From assembly GCA_024278415.1 (NCBI GenBank), contig JAJRTI010000873.1, positions 1 through 6,179 on the forward strand: DNA of 6,179 nt, written 5' to 3'. Position 1 is the stretch's first letter, and each line of letters opens with the position of its first letter. Shown piece by piece: positions 1-5,414 of the stretch. The notes under the pieces were generated by a model that did not search any database, was not told the origin of the DNA, and was given only the letters and a program-made list of their open reading frames with translations. Both the position numbers and the translations under genes were made by a program. Source of the stretch: Planctomycetota bacterium (lineage in GTDB: Bacteria; Planctomycetota; Brocadiia; JAJRTI01).

Positions 1-78
1 CATTTAGCTGAAGTGTTACGTGCCATCGTATCGCGGCGTTTGCAGGCTGTCAAAGGTCCTTGCCATCCGCGTGAGCAC

Positions 79-107
79 TTGCGGCGCACTCACGTCCCGG
101 CTAAAAT
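79..107 (+). promoter_or_regulatory. Candidate sigma70-type promoter for the 157-537 gene
   Basis: TTGCGG (79-84), a 17-base spacer and TAAAAT (102-107). The -10 matches consensus at five of six bases and the -35 at three. The predicted transcript start near 114 gives a leader of about 43 bases to ATG 157. The same -35 hexamer with the same spacing recurs on the other strand at 1589-1617. This is a pattern match only. Confidence 0.4.
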
Positions 108-156
108 GGAGCCTTGTCAGCAACGCCTCCTCGACCCGAACTGTAAGAACACCAGG

Positions 157-537
157 ATGGGCGATTTCAAACAGCAAGCCAGCGAGTACGTCCCGGGCTT
201 CAAGACCGTGTGGAAAGCGGGGGACGCGGGCCCCCAGCAGGAGGTGACGTGCCCGCGGTGTGGCGTCGTGTTCGGTTCGGTGGGCGAGGTGGAACAGAAG
301 GAGTTGCTCTGCAAGGGGTGCCAGACGATCTACGGGGTGAAGGGCAACCGGGGGGGGCAGGCGAGCGCTGAGCCGCTGCGGCGCACCATCGTGGTGGAGG
401 GCATGAGCGACAGCCGACTCGGCGACGCGCTGCGGGGCAAGCGGCCCGAGTGCTTCGGCCTGACCACGGGCGACATCGTGGTCAACGCGATCATCATCGT
501 GCTTCTCTTCATTGCGATCGCGATCGCGATCCAGTAG
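157..537 (+). CDS. Small zinc-ribbon protein with C-terminal membrane anchor
   Basis: A 126-aa protein of unknown function. Residues 32-55 form one zinc ribbon (C32-P-R-C35-G, then C52-K-G-C55), a fold that usually binds one Zn(II). A polar linker follows. Residues 107-125 are a hydrophobic segment rich in Ile, Ala and Val, with only Gln after it, so the protein looks tail-anchored with the ribbon probably in the cytoplasm. The reading frame is open back to a GTG at 13. I chose ATG 157 because a candidate -10 (TAAAAT, 102-107) overlaps the alternative ATG at 106, so a transcript from it would start near 114. The bases just before 157 hold no good ribosome binding site, so the start is uncertain. 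The end of the gene carries repeated GCGATC hexamers that encode Ala-Ile pairs. The next gene converges on it. The gene is likely real; its role is not known. Confidence 0.72.
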   Translation: MGDFKQQASEYVPGFKTVWKAGDAGPQQEVTCPRCGVVFGSVGEVEQKELLCKGCQTIYGVKGNRGGQASAEPLRRTIVVEGMSDSRLGDALRGKRPECFGLTTGDIVVNAIIIVLLFIAIAIAIQ

Positions 538-570
538 CCCCGGCAGTACGCGCGACAAGGCTTGCGTCGT

Positions 571-584
571 GGGCCCCGCGGCCC
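571..584. terminator. Weak GC hairpin in convergent spacer
   Basis: GGGCC (571-575), a four-base loop and GGCCC (580-584) lie 34 bases after the stop of the 157-537 gene. A second short hairpin (640-644 with 650-654) lies just past the stop of the oppositely oriented gene. Neither has a T-run, so these are only possible termination structures in the 118-bp spacer between two converging genes. Confidence 0.2.
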
Positions 585-655
585 GATGTTTGCGCCCCCA
601 GGGCAGGTCTTGATGCGCCGAATGCGAAGCCCCGCTCTGGGCCGCGCGGCGGCCT

Positions 656-1186
656 CTACTCCTCGATGTCGACTGGGACGGCCTCTTTGTCCGTCGTCAG
701 GAGCACCTGGTCGAACCGGGCGCCATCCTCTCGGTTCTTCACGACGAGCGTGGCCTTGCCCTTCTTGAGCTTGAAGACGGCCATCTTGAGCGGGACCCAA
801 TGCCAATGCTCGATCGTGGAGTCTTCGATCTTCTTCTTAGGCTTGCCATTCACCACCACGTAGATGCTGTTGCCACAGGCATCCGGCCAGAACGCTCGCA
901 TGTGCAGGTAGTACTTGCCGTCTTTCTTCACCATGAACTCGAACAGTGCTTCGCCTCCCTTGATCTTCGGCGCACCTTTGGCTGAGTCTGGGATCTCCAG
1001 CCGTTTGCCTTTGGCCGCGGTCGCGTCGTCGACCATGCGCATGGGCGGCACGACCTTCTTGGCGTCGGCTGCGTTGATGACGATCTTGCCGGTGTCGTCG
1101 CCGCCGCCGAAGAAGTCGTCGGCCGCCTGCGATGGCGCACAGGCAGCAAGCGCAATGATGGCCGTCGTGATGGTCAGACCTCTCAT
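656..1186 (-). CDS. Secreted CBM-like (beta-sandwich) protein, possible lipoprotein
   Basis: A 176-aa exported protein. Residues 1-21 form a signal peptide: M-R-G, a hydrophobic core, then L-A-A-C16 followed by a P-S-Q-A site. The LAAC could be a lipobox (lipid attachment at Cys16), or signal peptidase I could cut after A21; I cannot decide between them. The mature part reads like a carbohydrate-binding-module beta-sandwich of the CBM6/35 type: an N-terminal strand (I35-V-I-N-A), a central 'LFEFMVKKDGKYYLHMRAF' stretch, 'NSIYVVVNGK', an H-W-H-W motif, and a C-terminal R152-E-D-G-x-R-x-D159-Q-x-L-L-T. That last motif is common in large secreted proteins of Planctomycetes, Verrucomicrobia and relatives. 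No catalytic domain is attached, so a stand-alone binding or structural role is inferred. An AAGGAGA ribosome binding site lies in the 12-bp gap after the 1199-1522 gene, which points to an operon. The family assignment is from motif memory, not a search. Confidence 0.82.
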   Translation of the reverse strand: MRGLTITTAIIALAACAPSQAADDFFGGGDDTGKIVINAADAKKVVPPMRMVDDATAAKGKRLEIPDSAKGAPKIKGGEALFEFMVKKDGKYYLHMRAFWPDACGNSIYVVVNGKPKKKIEDSTIEHWHWVPLKMAVFKLKKGKATLVVKNREDGARFDQVLLTTDKEAVPVDIEE

Positions 1187-1198
1187 CAGGGTCTCCTT

Positions 1199-1522
1199 TC
1201 AGTCACTCATGATGACGCGAGCCGCGTCGATGATGTCGATAATCTCAGGGCCGTCAACCGGGCGCAGGTCGAGCAGGGACAGGCAGTGGGGGCCAAAGCT
1301 CACGATCGAGCCGCACCGCAGGCATTCGCAAAGGAACGCTTGTCCGTCGCGGGCCATAGACCACTGCGTGCGGCCGCACCGGCAGATCATCCGGCTCTCG
1401 CCCAGCCACAGCTCCACTGGCCGGAAGACGCGGCTGGGAAACTCGCGCTCCACCGCCTCGGACACATGGTAGCCGCTGAGGCTTTCGAGGTGGTGCTGCG
1501 GCTTGAGGGAGTCGATAGGCAT
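1199..1522 (-). CDS. Small Cys-rich zinc-ribbon-like protein of unknown function
   Basis: A 107-aa protein I do not recognise. Its core is M-I-C47-R-C49-G, then about 15 residues, then C65-E-C67-x-x-C70-G, with another Cys at 80; this resembles a single zinc ribbon. The N-terminal 40 residues and the acidic, isoleucine-rich tail (E-I-I-D-I-I-D) show no motif I know. There is no signal peptide or membrane segment, so it is probably cytoplasmic. The frame is open to an ATG at 1573, giving 124 aa. I chose ATG 1522 because codons from there on are strongly GC-ending (about nine in ten), whereas the 17 codons before it are roughly half AT-ending, and a candidate promoter would start transcription near 1582. 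Neither start has a clear ribosome binding site. The secreted CBM-like gene follows 12 bp downstream. Confidence 0.7.
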   Translation of the reverse strand: MPIDSLKPQHHLESLSGYHVSEAVEREFPSRVFRPVELWLGESRMICRCGRTQWSMARDGQAFLCECLRCGSIVSFGPHCLSLLDLRPVDGPEIIDIIDAARVIMSD

Positions 1523-1588
1523 GGCCGGAATACACCGAAACGGTCTAATCACAACTTGCGATACGGCTCGCATGACCCGTGCGAGTGG

Positions 1589-1617
1589 ATTCTAACACAG
1601 CCCGCGCGCGGCCGCAA
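1589..1617 (-). promoter_or_regulatory. Candidate sigma70-type promoter for the 1522-656 pair
   Basis: Read on the minus strand: TTGCGG (1617-1612), 17 bases, TAGAAT (1594-1589). The -10 matches consensus at five of six positions. The predicted start near 1582 gives a leader of about 60 bases to ATG 1522 but only about 9 to ATG 1573. The -35 lies inside a strong GC hairpin (1602-1627), so structure and promoter overlap. The same hexamer and spacing occur at 79-107. Confidence 0.38.
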
Positions 1618-1627
1618 GCCGCGCGGG
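1602..1627 (-). terminator. Strong GC hairpin after the multi-zinc-ribbon gene
   Basis: CGCGCGGC (1605-1612) pairs with GCCGCGCG (1618-1625) around a five-base loop, and two further pairs form outside a one-base bulge at 1604. It lies 26 bases past the stop of the 1654-2634 gene. On the minus strand it is followed by GCTGTGTTAG, which is not a proper U-run, so it may slow or end transcription, or only protect the mRNA end. Confidence 0.35.
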
Positions 1628-1653
1628 ATGCGCGGGGGCGCCCCTGCGCTTGC

Positions 1654-2634
1654 CTACCACACGTATTGCTGCACGTGCTTGCATTTGCCGCAATGCCACT
1701 TGCGATACTCCTCCTGCTCTCGGGCGTACTTGATGCGCTCCGGCACTTCGTGCGTCGGCTCCGGCGGGTTCACGCCCTCAGGCCAGGACGCTTGTCCATC
1801 GAGCAACTCGATCTGGTCCGGCGGCCGCTTGGTTGTCGTCTGGCTTGCCACGCTTGGTCCTCCGTCCTCAGCTTCCATCTTCGTGCGCCCGATTTCCGCC
1901 ACTCGCGCGTTCACGCCCAGCACGAACCGGGTGTTGCACTTCACGCAGGTGCAGATGATGTCCGTGCTCAGCGTCTTGTGAATGGCGCCCGCGGTATCGA
2001 TCACGCCGCTTTTCGCCTGCTCGCGAGGCAGCAGGTCCATGGGCACGGGCACCATGTGGAAGCAACTCTTGCACTTGACCATCTTCGTGCGCGCGCCCTT
2101 GGGCACAGGGATTTGCTTGCCGCACTGGTCGCACTCGATGTAAGCGGCCGCGGAGTCACTCCCGTCCTCCCCCTTCTTGGCTTTTGCCGGCGCAGCATCG
2201 GCGATGTGCGCGGCGAAGAGCCGGGCCGCGCTGGTCTTAGGCACGCCGAACCCAGGCGGCACCGGCATCATGTAGAAGCAGCTTCGGCACTTGATCATTT
2301 TGGGCACGGAGCCCTCAGGCACCGCGACCGGCTTGCCACACTTTTCGCAGACGAGTTGCGCACCGTCTGCTTGTGGCTCCTCGGCTTGCCTTCCCGGGCC
2401 GGCATCGTCGCCCACACTTGGGCCTGCGGCATCGAGATCCTCTGCCCCCAGCCGCACCCGGCCCGGCTCGGCTTTGGCAGACGCGTCCAACCTTGGCGGC
2501 TTCCCGCCGGCGTCGAGCGTGGGCGCTCGGAACACCTTCTCACACACCGGGCACTGTGTCTTCCTGCCGGCTCGTTCGGGGGGCACACTGAGCTTCTTGC
2601 CGCACGTACACCGAAACTTGATCTTGTCGGACAT
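1654..2634 (-). CDS. Multi-zinc-ribbon protein (three to four ribbons)
   Basis: A 326-aa cytoplasmic protein built of repeated zinc ribbons joined by low-complexity linkers. Ribbon 1 is C9-x-C11-G ... C28-P-V-C31; ribbon 2 is C96-x-x-C99-G ... C116-x-x-C119; ribbon 3 is C168-x-x-C171-G ... C188-x-x-C191. All three have exactly 16 residues between the Cys pairs and share a 'VP...K' core. Ribbons 2 and 3 are near-duplicates, each ending in C-x-S-C-F-x-M-x-P-V-P. A fourth Cys cluster (C228, C230, C233) and a C-terminal pair (C315, C318) are 81 residues apart and might pair as a split ribbon. Ala/Gly/Asp/Pro-rich linkers (about 39-92 and 145-164) look disordered. No catalytic motif is seen; nucleic-acid or protein binding is a guess. 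The start at 2634 has AGGAGA at 2650-2645, 10 bases upstream, and a consensus promoter further up. Ribbon 1 is a type frequent in Planctomycetes. The C-terminal 90 residues match nothing I know. Confidence 0.88.
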   Translation of the reverse strand: MSDKIKFRCTCGKKLSVPPERAGRKTQCPVCEKVFRAPTLDAGGKPPRLDASAKAEPGRVRLGAEDLDAAGPSVGDDAGPGRQAEEPQADGAQLVCEKCGKPVAVPEGSVPKMIKCRSCFYMMPVPPGFGVPKTSAARLFAAHIADAAPAKAKKGEDGSDSAAAYIECDQCGKQIPVPKGARTKMVKCKSCFHMVPVPMDLLPREQAKSGVIDTAGAIHKTLSTDIICTCVKCNTRFVLGVNARVAEIGRTKMEAEDGGPSVASQTTTKRPPDQIELLDGQASWPEGVNPPEPTHEVPERIKYAREQEEYRKWHCGKCKHVQQYVW

Positions 2635-2726
2635 GGGCGGGCCGTCTCCTCATAAAACCTGCGTGCACGGCAGTCAATCCGACTCAAACCCCTCATACAT
2701 GCGCCGCCAACCGAGCGATTGCGGCC

Positions 2727-2754
2727 ATTATAGGTCTGACTGGAGCCGTGTCAA
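2727..2754 (-). promoter_or_regulatory. Full-consensus sigma70 promoter for the multi-zinc-ribbon gene
   Basis: Read on the minus strand: TTGACA (2754-2749), a 16-base spacer and TATAAT (2732-2727). All twelve consensus bases match, which is rare in such GC-rich DNA. Transcription should start near 2720, leaving a leader of about 85 bases before ATG 2634. This suggests strong constitutive expression unless a repressor acts here. Confidence 0.8.
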
Positions 2755-3112
2755 GGCTTTCATGGCAGGAGTTTCCCCATGCGCCGCCTGCTGCCTGTCG
2801 TGCGCCGTCAGCGCGCCTTTCCACAAGGCTGCCGGCCGCCAGAGGCTCACCGGCGCGAGCACGATTCGCCCGCATGTCTCGCCAGCCCGGGATGTGAAGT
2901 AAGCAGAAGCGAACGTACGATGGATTTCGCGGCGTTCTGAACGCGCCGGCATGATGACCGTCTGCCCACGCGGTGGATCGGAGGGCTGGCCCTTCGGGCG
3001 AGGCGAGGCTGGGGGGCGCGTGGGGCCGCTCCTGGCCGATGGGGCCTTGACGATGACACTGGACGCCTGTAGGGTGAACGGGTGTGCCGGATACAGGCGC
3101 CGTCTGTGCGCG

Positions 3113-3165
3113 GCCACCGGCGTGTCCGGCCAGCCGGTTGGCGTAATCACCCTCGCGCCGGTGGC
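3113..3165. repeat. 10-bp inverted repeat, possible upstream activator site
   Basis: GCCACCGGCG (3113-3122) and CGCCGGTGGC (3156-3165) are perfect reverse complements 33 bases apart. Measured from the predicted sigma54 start at about 3242, the pair covers roughly -129 to -77, the range where enhancer-binding proteins such as PspF bind at known psp promoters. It could equally be a chance GC-rich repeat or an RNA stem. Confidence 0.3.
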
Positions 3166-3177
3166 GAAGCGGTCGTG

Positions 3178-3200
3178 TGCGACGCCAGATTGGTGTCGCA
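3178..3200. repeat. 6-bp inverted repeat near the pspA promoter
   Basis: TGCGAC (3178-3183) and GTCGCA (3195-3200) are separated by 11 bases, ending 16 bases before the -24 box. The arm length is short, so it is weak evidence for a regulator site. Confidence 0.22.
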
Positions 3201-3216
3201 TCGCACCTCCCGCGCC

Positions 3217-3230
3217 GGCACGCGTGTTGC
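3217..3230 (+). promoter_or_regulatory. Candidate sigma54 (-24/-12) promoter of pspA
   Basis: GGCACG (3217-3222), four bases, TTGC (3227-3230). The known sigma54 consensus is TGGCACG-N4-TTGCW; here the GG and GC dinucleotides have the exact required spacing, and only the leading T (here C) and the trailing W (here G) differ. Transcription would start near 3242, about 81 bases before ATG 3323. In Enterobacteria pspA is driven by sigma54 with the activator PspF, so both sequence and context fit. No PspF gene is in the window. Confidence 0.6.
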
Positions 3231-3307
3231 GAGAATAGAGATGCTGGCTTGGAGCCCCCGCGTGGTGCGGCGGGCGCGCACGCTGGCGAATCGGAAACCG
3301 CCTCTAC

Positions 3308-3314
3308 AGAGGAG
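3308..3314 (+). promoter_or_regulatory. Ribosome binding site fixing the pspA start
   Basis: AGAGGAG ends eight bases before ATG 3323. This favours that ATG over the in-frame GTG at 3314, which lies inside the site, and agrees with the conserved N-terminus of the family. Confidence 0.85.
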
Positions 3315-3322
3315 TGACAGCA

Positions 3323-4012
3323 ATGGGTATCTTCAAGAGAATCTCGGACATCCTGTCGGCCAACATCAACCACCTGCTGGACAAGGCTGAGGATCCGGAG
3401 AAGATGATCAAGCAAGTGATCAACGAAATGTACGAGAAGATTCAGGAAGCTCGCACCGCGACCGCGCAGGCCATCGCGGCTGAGAAGCAACTCAAGAAGG
3501 AGCTGGACGTGAACCAGCAGCAGGTGGAGGAGTGGCGCACCAAGGCCATGCAGACGGTTGAGGCCGGCGACGACGATCTGGCGCGCAAGGCCCTTTCGCG
3601 CAAGAAGGAGCACGAGCACATCGTGGCCGGGCTCCAGACGCAGTGGGAGTCGTCCCACGCCGCGGCGGAGAACCTGAAGGTGCAGTTCCAGGCGCTCCAA
3701 GCCAAGCTCGCGGAGGCCAAGCGCAAGCAGAGCGCGCTCATCGCCCGCCAGCGCGCGGCCGAGGCCCAGCGCGACATCCAAAAGACGCTCAGCAACGTCG
3801 ATATCGACAAGAGCGCGTTCGACAAGTTCGACCGCATGGAGGAGAAGGTGGAGCAAATGGAGGCTGAGGCCCAGGCCATGACGGAGTTGGCCACGGAGGA
3901 CGCGTCCCTGGAGAAGGAGTTCCAGGACATAGGCGACAAGGAGGAGATCGAGGACGAGCTGGCGAAGCTCAAGGCCGAGCGCGACGCGAAGCGCAAGGAG
4001 AACGGCGCGTAG
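3323..4012 (+). CDS. pspA: PspA/IM30 family membrane-stress protein
   Basis: A 229-aa member of the PspA/IM30 (Vipp1) family, ESCRT-III-like proteins that form oligomers on the inner face of the cytoplasmic membrane and preserve its integrity and proton-motive force under stress. The N-terminus M-G-I-F-K-R-I-S-D-I-L-S-A-N-I-N-H-L-L is the typical amphipathic membrane-binding helix, followed by the family signature D20-K-A-E-D-P-E-K-M-I-K-Q. The rest is an almost unbroken coiled coil rich in Ala, Glu, Lys and Gln with no Cys, ending in a charged K-A-E-R-D-A-K-R-K-E tail. The length is close to E. coli PspA (222 aa), and it lacks the C-terminal extension of chloroplast/cyanobacterial Vipp1. It has no pspB, pspC or pspF neighbour and appears to be transcribed alone, from a sigma54-like promoter. 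Tandem repeats and a hairpin follow the stop. Confidence 0.96.
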   Translation: MGIFKRISDILSANINHLLDKAEDPEKMIKQVINEMYEKIQEARTATAQAIAAEKQLKKELDVNQQQVEEWRTKAMQTVEAGDDDLARKALSRKKEHEHIVAGLQTQWESSHAAAENLKVQFQALQAKLAEAKRKQSALIARQRAAEAQRDIQKTLSNVDIDKSAFDKFDRMEEKVEQMEAEAQAMTELATEDASLEKEFQDIGDKEEIEDELAKLKAERDAKRKENGA

Positions 4013-4100
4013 CGAGCCGCACACTTCGCGCCTTTGCGGCCAGCAACCGAGGCAGAAACGCAAGAAGCTGGCGCGGGATGCCTTTGCGCTGCCGTACTGC

Positions 4101-4152
4101 GAAGACGGAAGGCGAAGACGGAAGGCGAAGGCGGAAGGCGAAGGCGGAAGGC
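4101..4152. repeat. Four 13-bp tandem repeats
   Basis: Units 4101-4113 and 4114-4126 read GAAGACGGAAGGC, and units 4127-4139 and 4140-4152 read GAAGGCGGAAGGC. The pairs differ by one base (A to G at the fifth position), so the array probably grew by duplication after one change. It is purine-rich on the + strand and lies 88 bases after the pspA stop. Confidence 0.93.
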
Positions 4153-4172
4153 GATCCCGAGGCTTCGGGATC
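4153..4172 (+). terminator. 8-bp perfect hairpin after pspA, possible terminator
   Basis: GATCCCGA (4153-4160), loop GGCT, TCGGGATC (4165-4172), with two more pairs possible past a bulged base at 4173. It directly abuts the tandem array. There is no T-run on either strand, so rho-independent termination is uncertain; it may stabilise the pspA mRNA end. Confidence 0.42.
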
Positions 4173-4220
4173 CGCTCACGGATTGTGGGCGAAGCCCGCT
4201 TTGGACCCATGCGCGAGTGG

Positions 4221-4251
4221 AATAGCCACGCCTGCTACATGGGTGGCTATT
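4221..4251. repeat. 9-bp perfect inverted repeat
   Basis: AATAGCCAC (4221-4229) and GTGGCTATT (4243-4251) flank a 13-base loop. It is AT-richer than its surroundings and resembles a small dispersed palindromic element; it could also act as a terminator stem for either converging gene. Confidence 0.6.
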
Positions 4252-4317
4252 GGCATGTACGGGCCATGGTGGCTGCGAGAGGCTTCACAGCACCCTGCAC
4301 GCCTCATGCGCGTCCGC

Positions 4318-4337
4318 GATGATCCGCAACGATCATC
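4318..4337 (-). terminator. Inverted repeat downstream of the radical SAM gene
   Basis: GATGATC (4318-4324) and GATCATC (4331-4337) form a 7-bp stem with a six-base loop, extendable by three GC pairs past a bulge. It lies about 58 bases beyond the radical SAM stop. No U-run follows, so this is a weak terminator candidate. Confidence 0.3.
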
Positions 4338-4395
4338 CGCGCGGCCAGAACCCCCGCGAGCAGCAGCGCCCTCCCGCCCGCCCTGCCTGCGTCCG

Positions 4396-5388
4396 TCAAA
4401 TGATGTTCCCGGCCGCTTGGCATCGCACGCAGACCAGCCGCATCTCCTGGGCCTCCGGGCTTCCGTCCGGGCCGAAGAGCTGGCGCGCGGCCACGTACTC
4501 CGGTCCGTTCCACACGGCCTTGAAGTCGTCGGGGAAGCCCTGCGCGAAGTGGTGCTCGCTCTTGTAAACTTGGCAGCAGGGAGCGATCCAGCCCTGCCAA
4601 CTGACGATCACGCGGTCCCACAGCGACTTGCACACCTTGCGCCGGCGCTTCTTGGGACGGTAGCGATTATAGCTCTCGTCCTTCGGGATCCACTGCGCAT
4701 CTTTCTCGGCGATGGCCGCGCTGGACTTCTTGTCGAACTCCGACAGCCCGACCCGCATGCGTTTGGCATGGAAGCGCACGCCCAACTTGTTGGCCATGGC
4801 CTCCGCCTGCGGCAACTCGTGTTCGTTCTGCCCAGTCACGAGGAACTGCCAGTCAATGCGCGGCAGGGCGCTCTTGGCCTCCTCCTTCAGCTTGCACAGC
4901 ATGCGCAGGTTCTCGATCGCCCGCGCGACGTCGCCGCCGACGCGGTACGTCTCGTACACCTCCTGTGACACTCCGTCGATGGACGCGTTCACGAAGTCGA
5001 GCCGCGCGTCGATGATCTCGCGGGCCGTGTGTTCGCCGAGCTTGTTCAGGTTCGTGCTGACGACCACCTGAGCGCCGAAGCGTTTCGCGTAGCGGACCAT
5101 CTCCGGCAGGCCGTCGTGAAGGAACGGCTCGCCCCAGTTGTAGAGGTGCACCTCTCGCGCGGTCGGTCCGAGCGCGTCGAGCGCCTTGCGGAACGTGCCC
5201 ATGGCCATGCGGCCCACCGGCTCGATCTCGCGCTTGCCCGAAGGGCAGAGCGCACACTTGAGTTGGCACAGGTTCGTGGGCTCCACGTACACCGTGCACG
5301 GCAGCGACCGCAGCGCCGGCCGGGCGAGCTTGTACTCGATCCGGTTGATCCGGCGGTTGATGAGCTTCTTGAGGAAGTGAGGGCGCAT
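4396..5388 (-). CDS. Radical SAM/SPASM domain enzyme
   Basis: A 330-aa radical SAM enzyme. The cluster motif is C41-Q-L-K-C45-A-L-C48, ligating the [4Fe-4S] that cleaves S-adenosylmethionine, preceded by Y-V-E-P-T-N. The 'GGE'-type SAM-binding motif appears as W85-G-E-P-F, and S136-I-D-G continues the barrel. A C-terminal SPASM-like region has C253, P270-C271-C272 and C320-x-x-C323 to hold an auxiliary cluster. SPASM enzymes modify peptides, proteins or small molecules; the substrate here is unknown and no precursor peptide is seen nearby. A Lys/Arg-rich stretch (246-251) precedes C253. I chose ATG 5388 because the next upstream in-frame starts lie inside the deformylase gene and the N-terminus then looks like family members. 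It has no clear ribosome binding site. It starts 26 bp after the deformylase stop and is probably co-transcribed with it. Confidence 0.93.
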   Translation of the reverse strand: MRPHFLKKLINRRINRIEYKLARPALRSLPCTVYVEPTNLCQLKCALCPSGKREIEPVGRMAMGTFRKALDALGPTAREVHLYNWGEPFLHDGLPEMVRYAKRFGAQVVVSTNLNKLGEHTAREIIDARLDFVNASIDGVSQEVYETYRVGGDVARAIENLRMLCKLKEEAKSALPRIDWQFLVTGQNEHELPQAEAMANKLGVRFHAKRMRVGLSEFDKKSSAAIAEKDAQWIPKDESYNRYRPKKRRRKVCKSLWDRVIVSWQGWIAPCCQVYKSEHHFAQGFPDDFKAVWNGPEYVAARQLFGPDGSPEAQEMRLVCVRCQAAGNII

Positions 5389-5414
5389 GGGACGGGGGGA
5401 GCGGCGCCAGCCGG

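Larger units (their letters stand above)
2755..3216. other. Divergent intergenic region without a convincing gene
   Basis: This 462-bp stretch separates the leftward zinc-ribbon promoter from the rightward pspA promoter. Open frames up to about 157 codons exist on both strands, but their translations are Arg/Pro/Ala-rich, have no domain motif and overlap the promoter, so they look like GC-rich chance frames. It holds a 13-bp palindrome at 2932-2944 (GCGTTC-T-GAACGC) and the two inverted repeats listed separately nearer pspA. I see no tRNA or recognisable riboswitch. Confidence 0.6.
4013..4395. other. Repeat-rich convergent spacer between pspA and the radical SAM gene
   Basis: This 383-bp stretch between two converging stops has no credible gene. 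It carries, in order, four 13-bp tandem units, an 8-bp hairpin, a 9-bp inverted repeat and a 7-bp inverted repeat, all listed separately. Open frames crossing the tandem units give only Arg/Lys/Glu/Gly low-complexity translations. Confidence 0.65.

Noticed and set aside
16..558. Minus-strand 180-codon open frame opposite the first gene
   Set aside because: Its translation is His/Arg/Leu/Ala-rich with no motif; it mirrors the zinc-ribbon gene, which has clear Cys pairs and a membrane helix.
1523..1573. Longer start (ATG 1573) for the small Cys-rich protein
   Set aside because: The 17 extra codons have about half AT-ending third positions, unlike the rest of the gene, and the candidate promoter would leave almost no leader.
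1579..2655. Plus-strand 358-codon open frame
   Set aside because: It is antisense to the multi-zinc-ribbon gene, rich in Arg, His, Leu and Ala, with no recognisable domain.
2674..2700. Eight-codon minus-strand upstream ORF in the leader of the multi-zinc-ribbon gene
   Set aside because: An ATG followed by a stop after eight codons is expected by chance, and no ribosome binding site precedes it.
2693..4210. Minus-strand 505-codon open frame
   Set aside because: It is antisense to pspA (Leu/Arg-rich mirror of a coiled coil) and crosses the tandem repeats and the divergent spacer.
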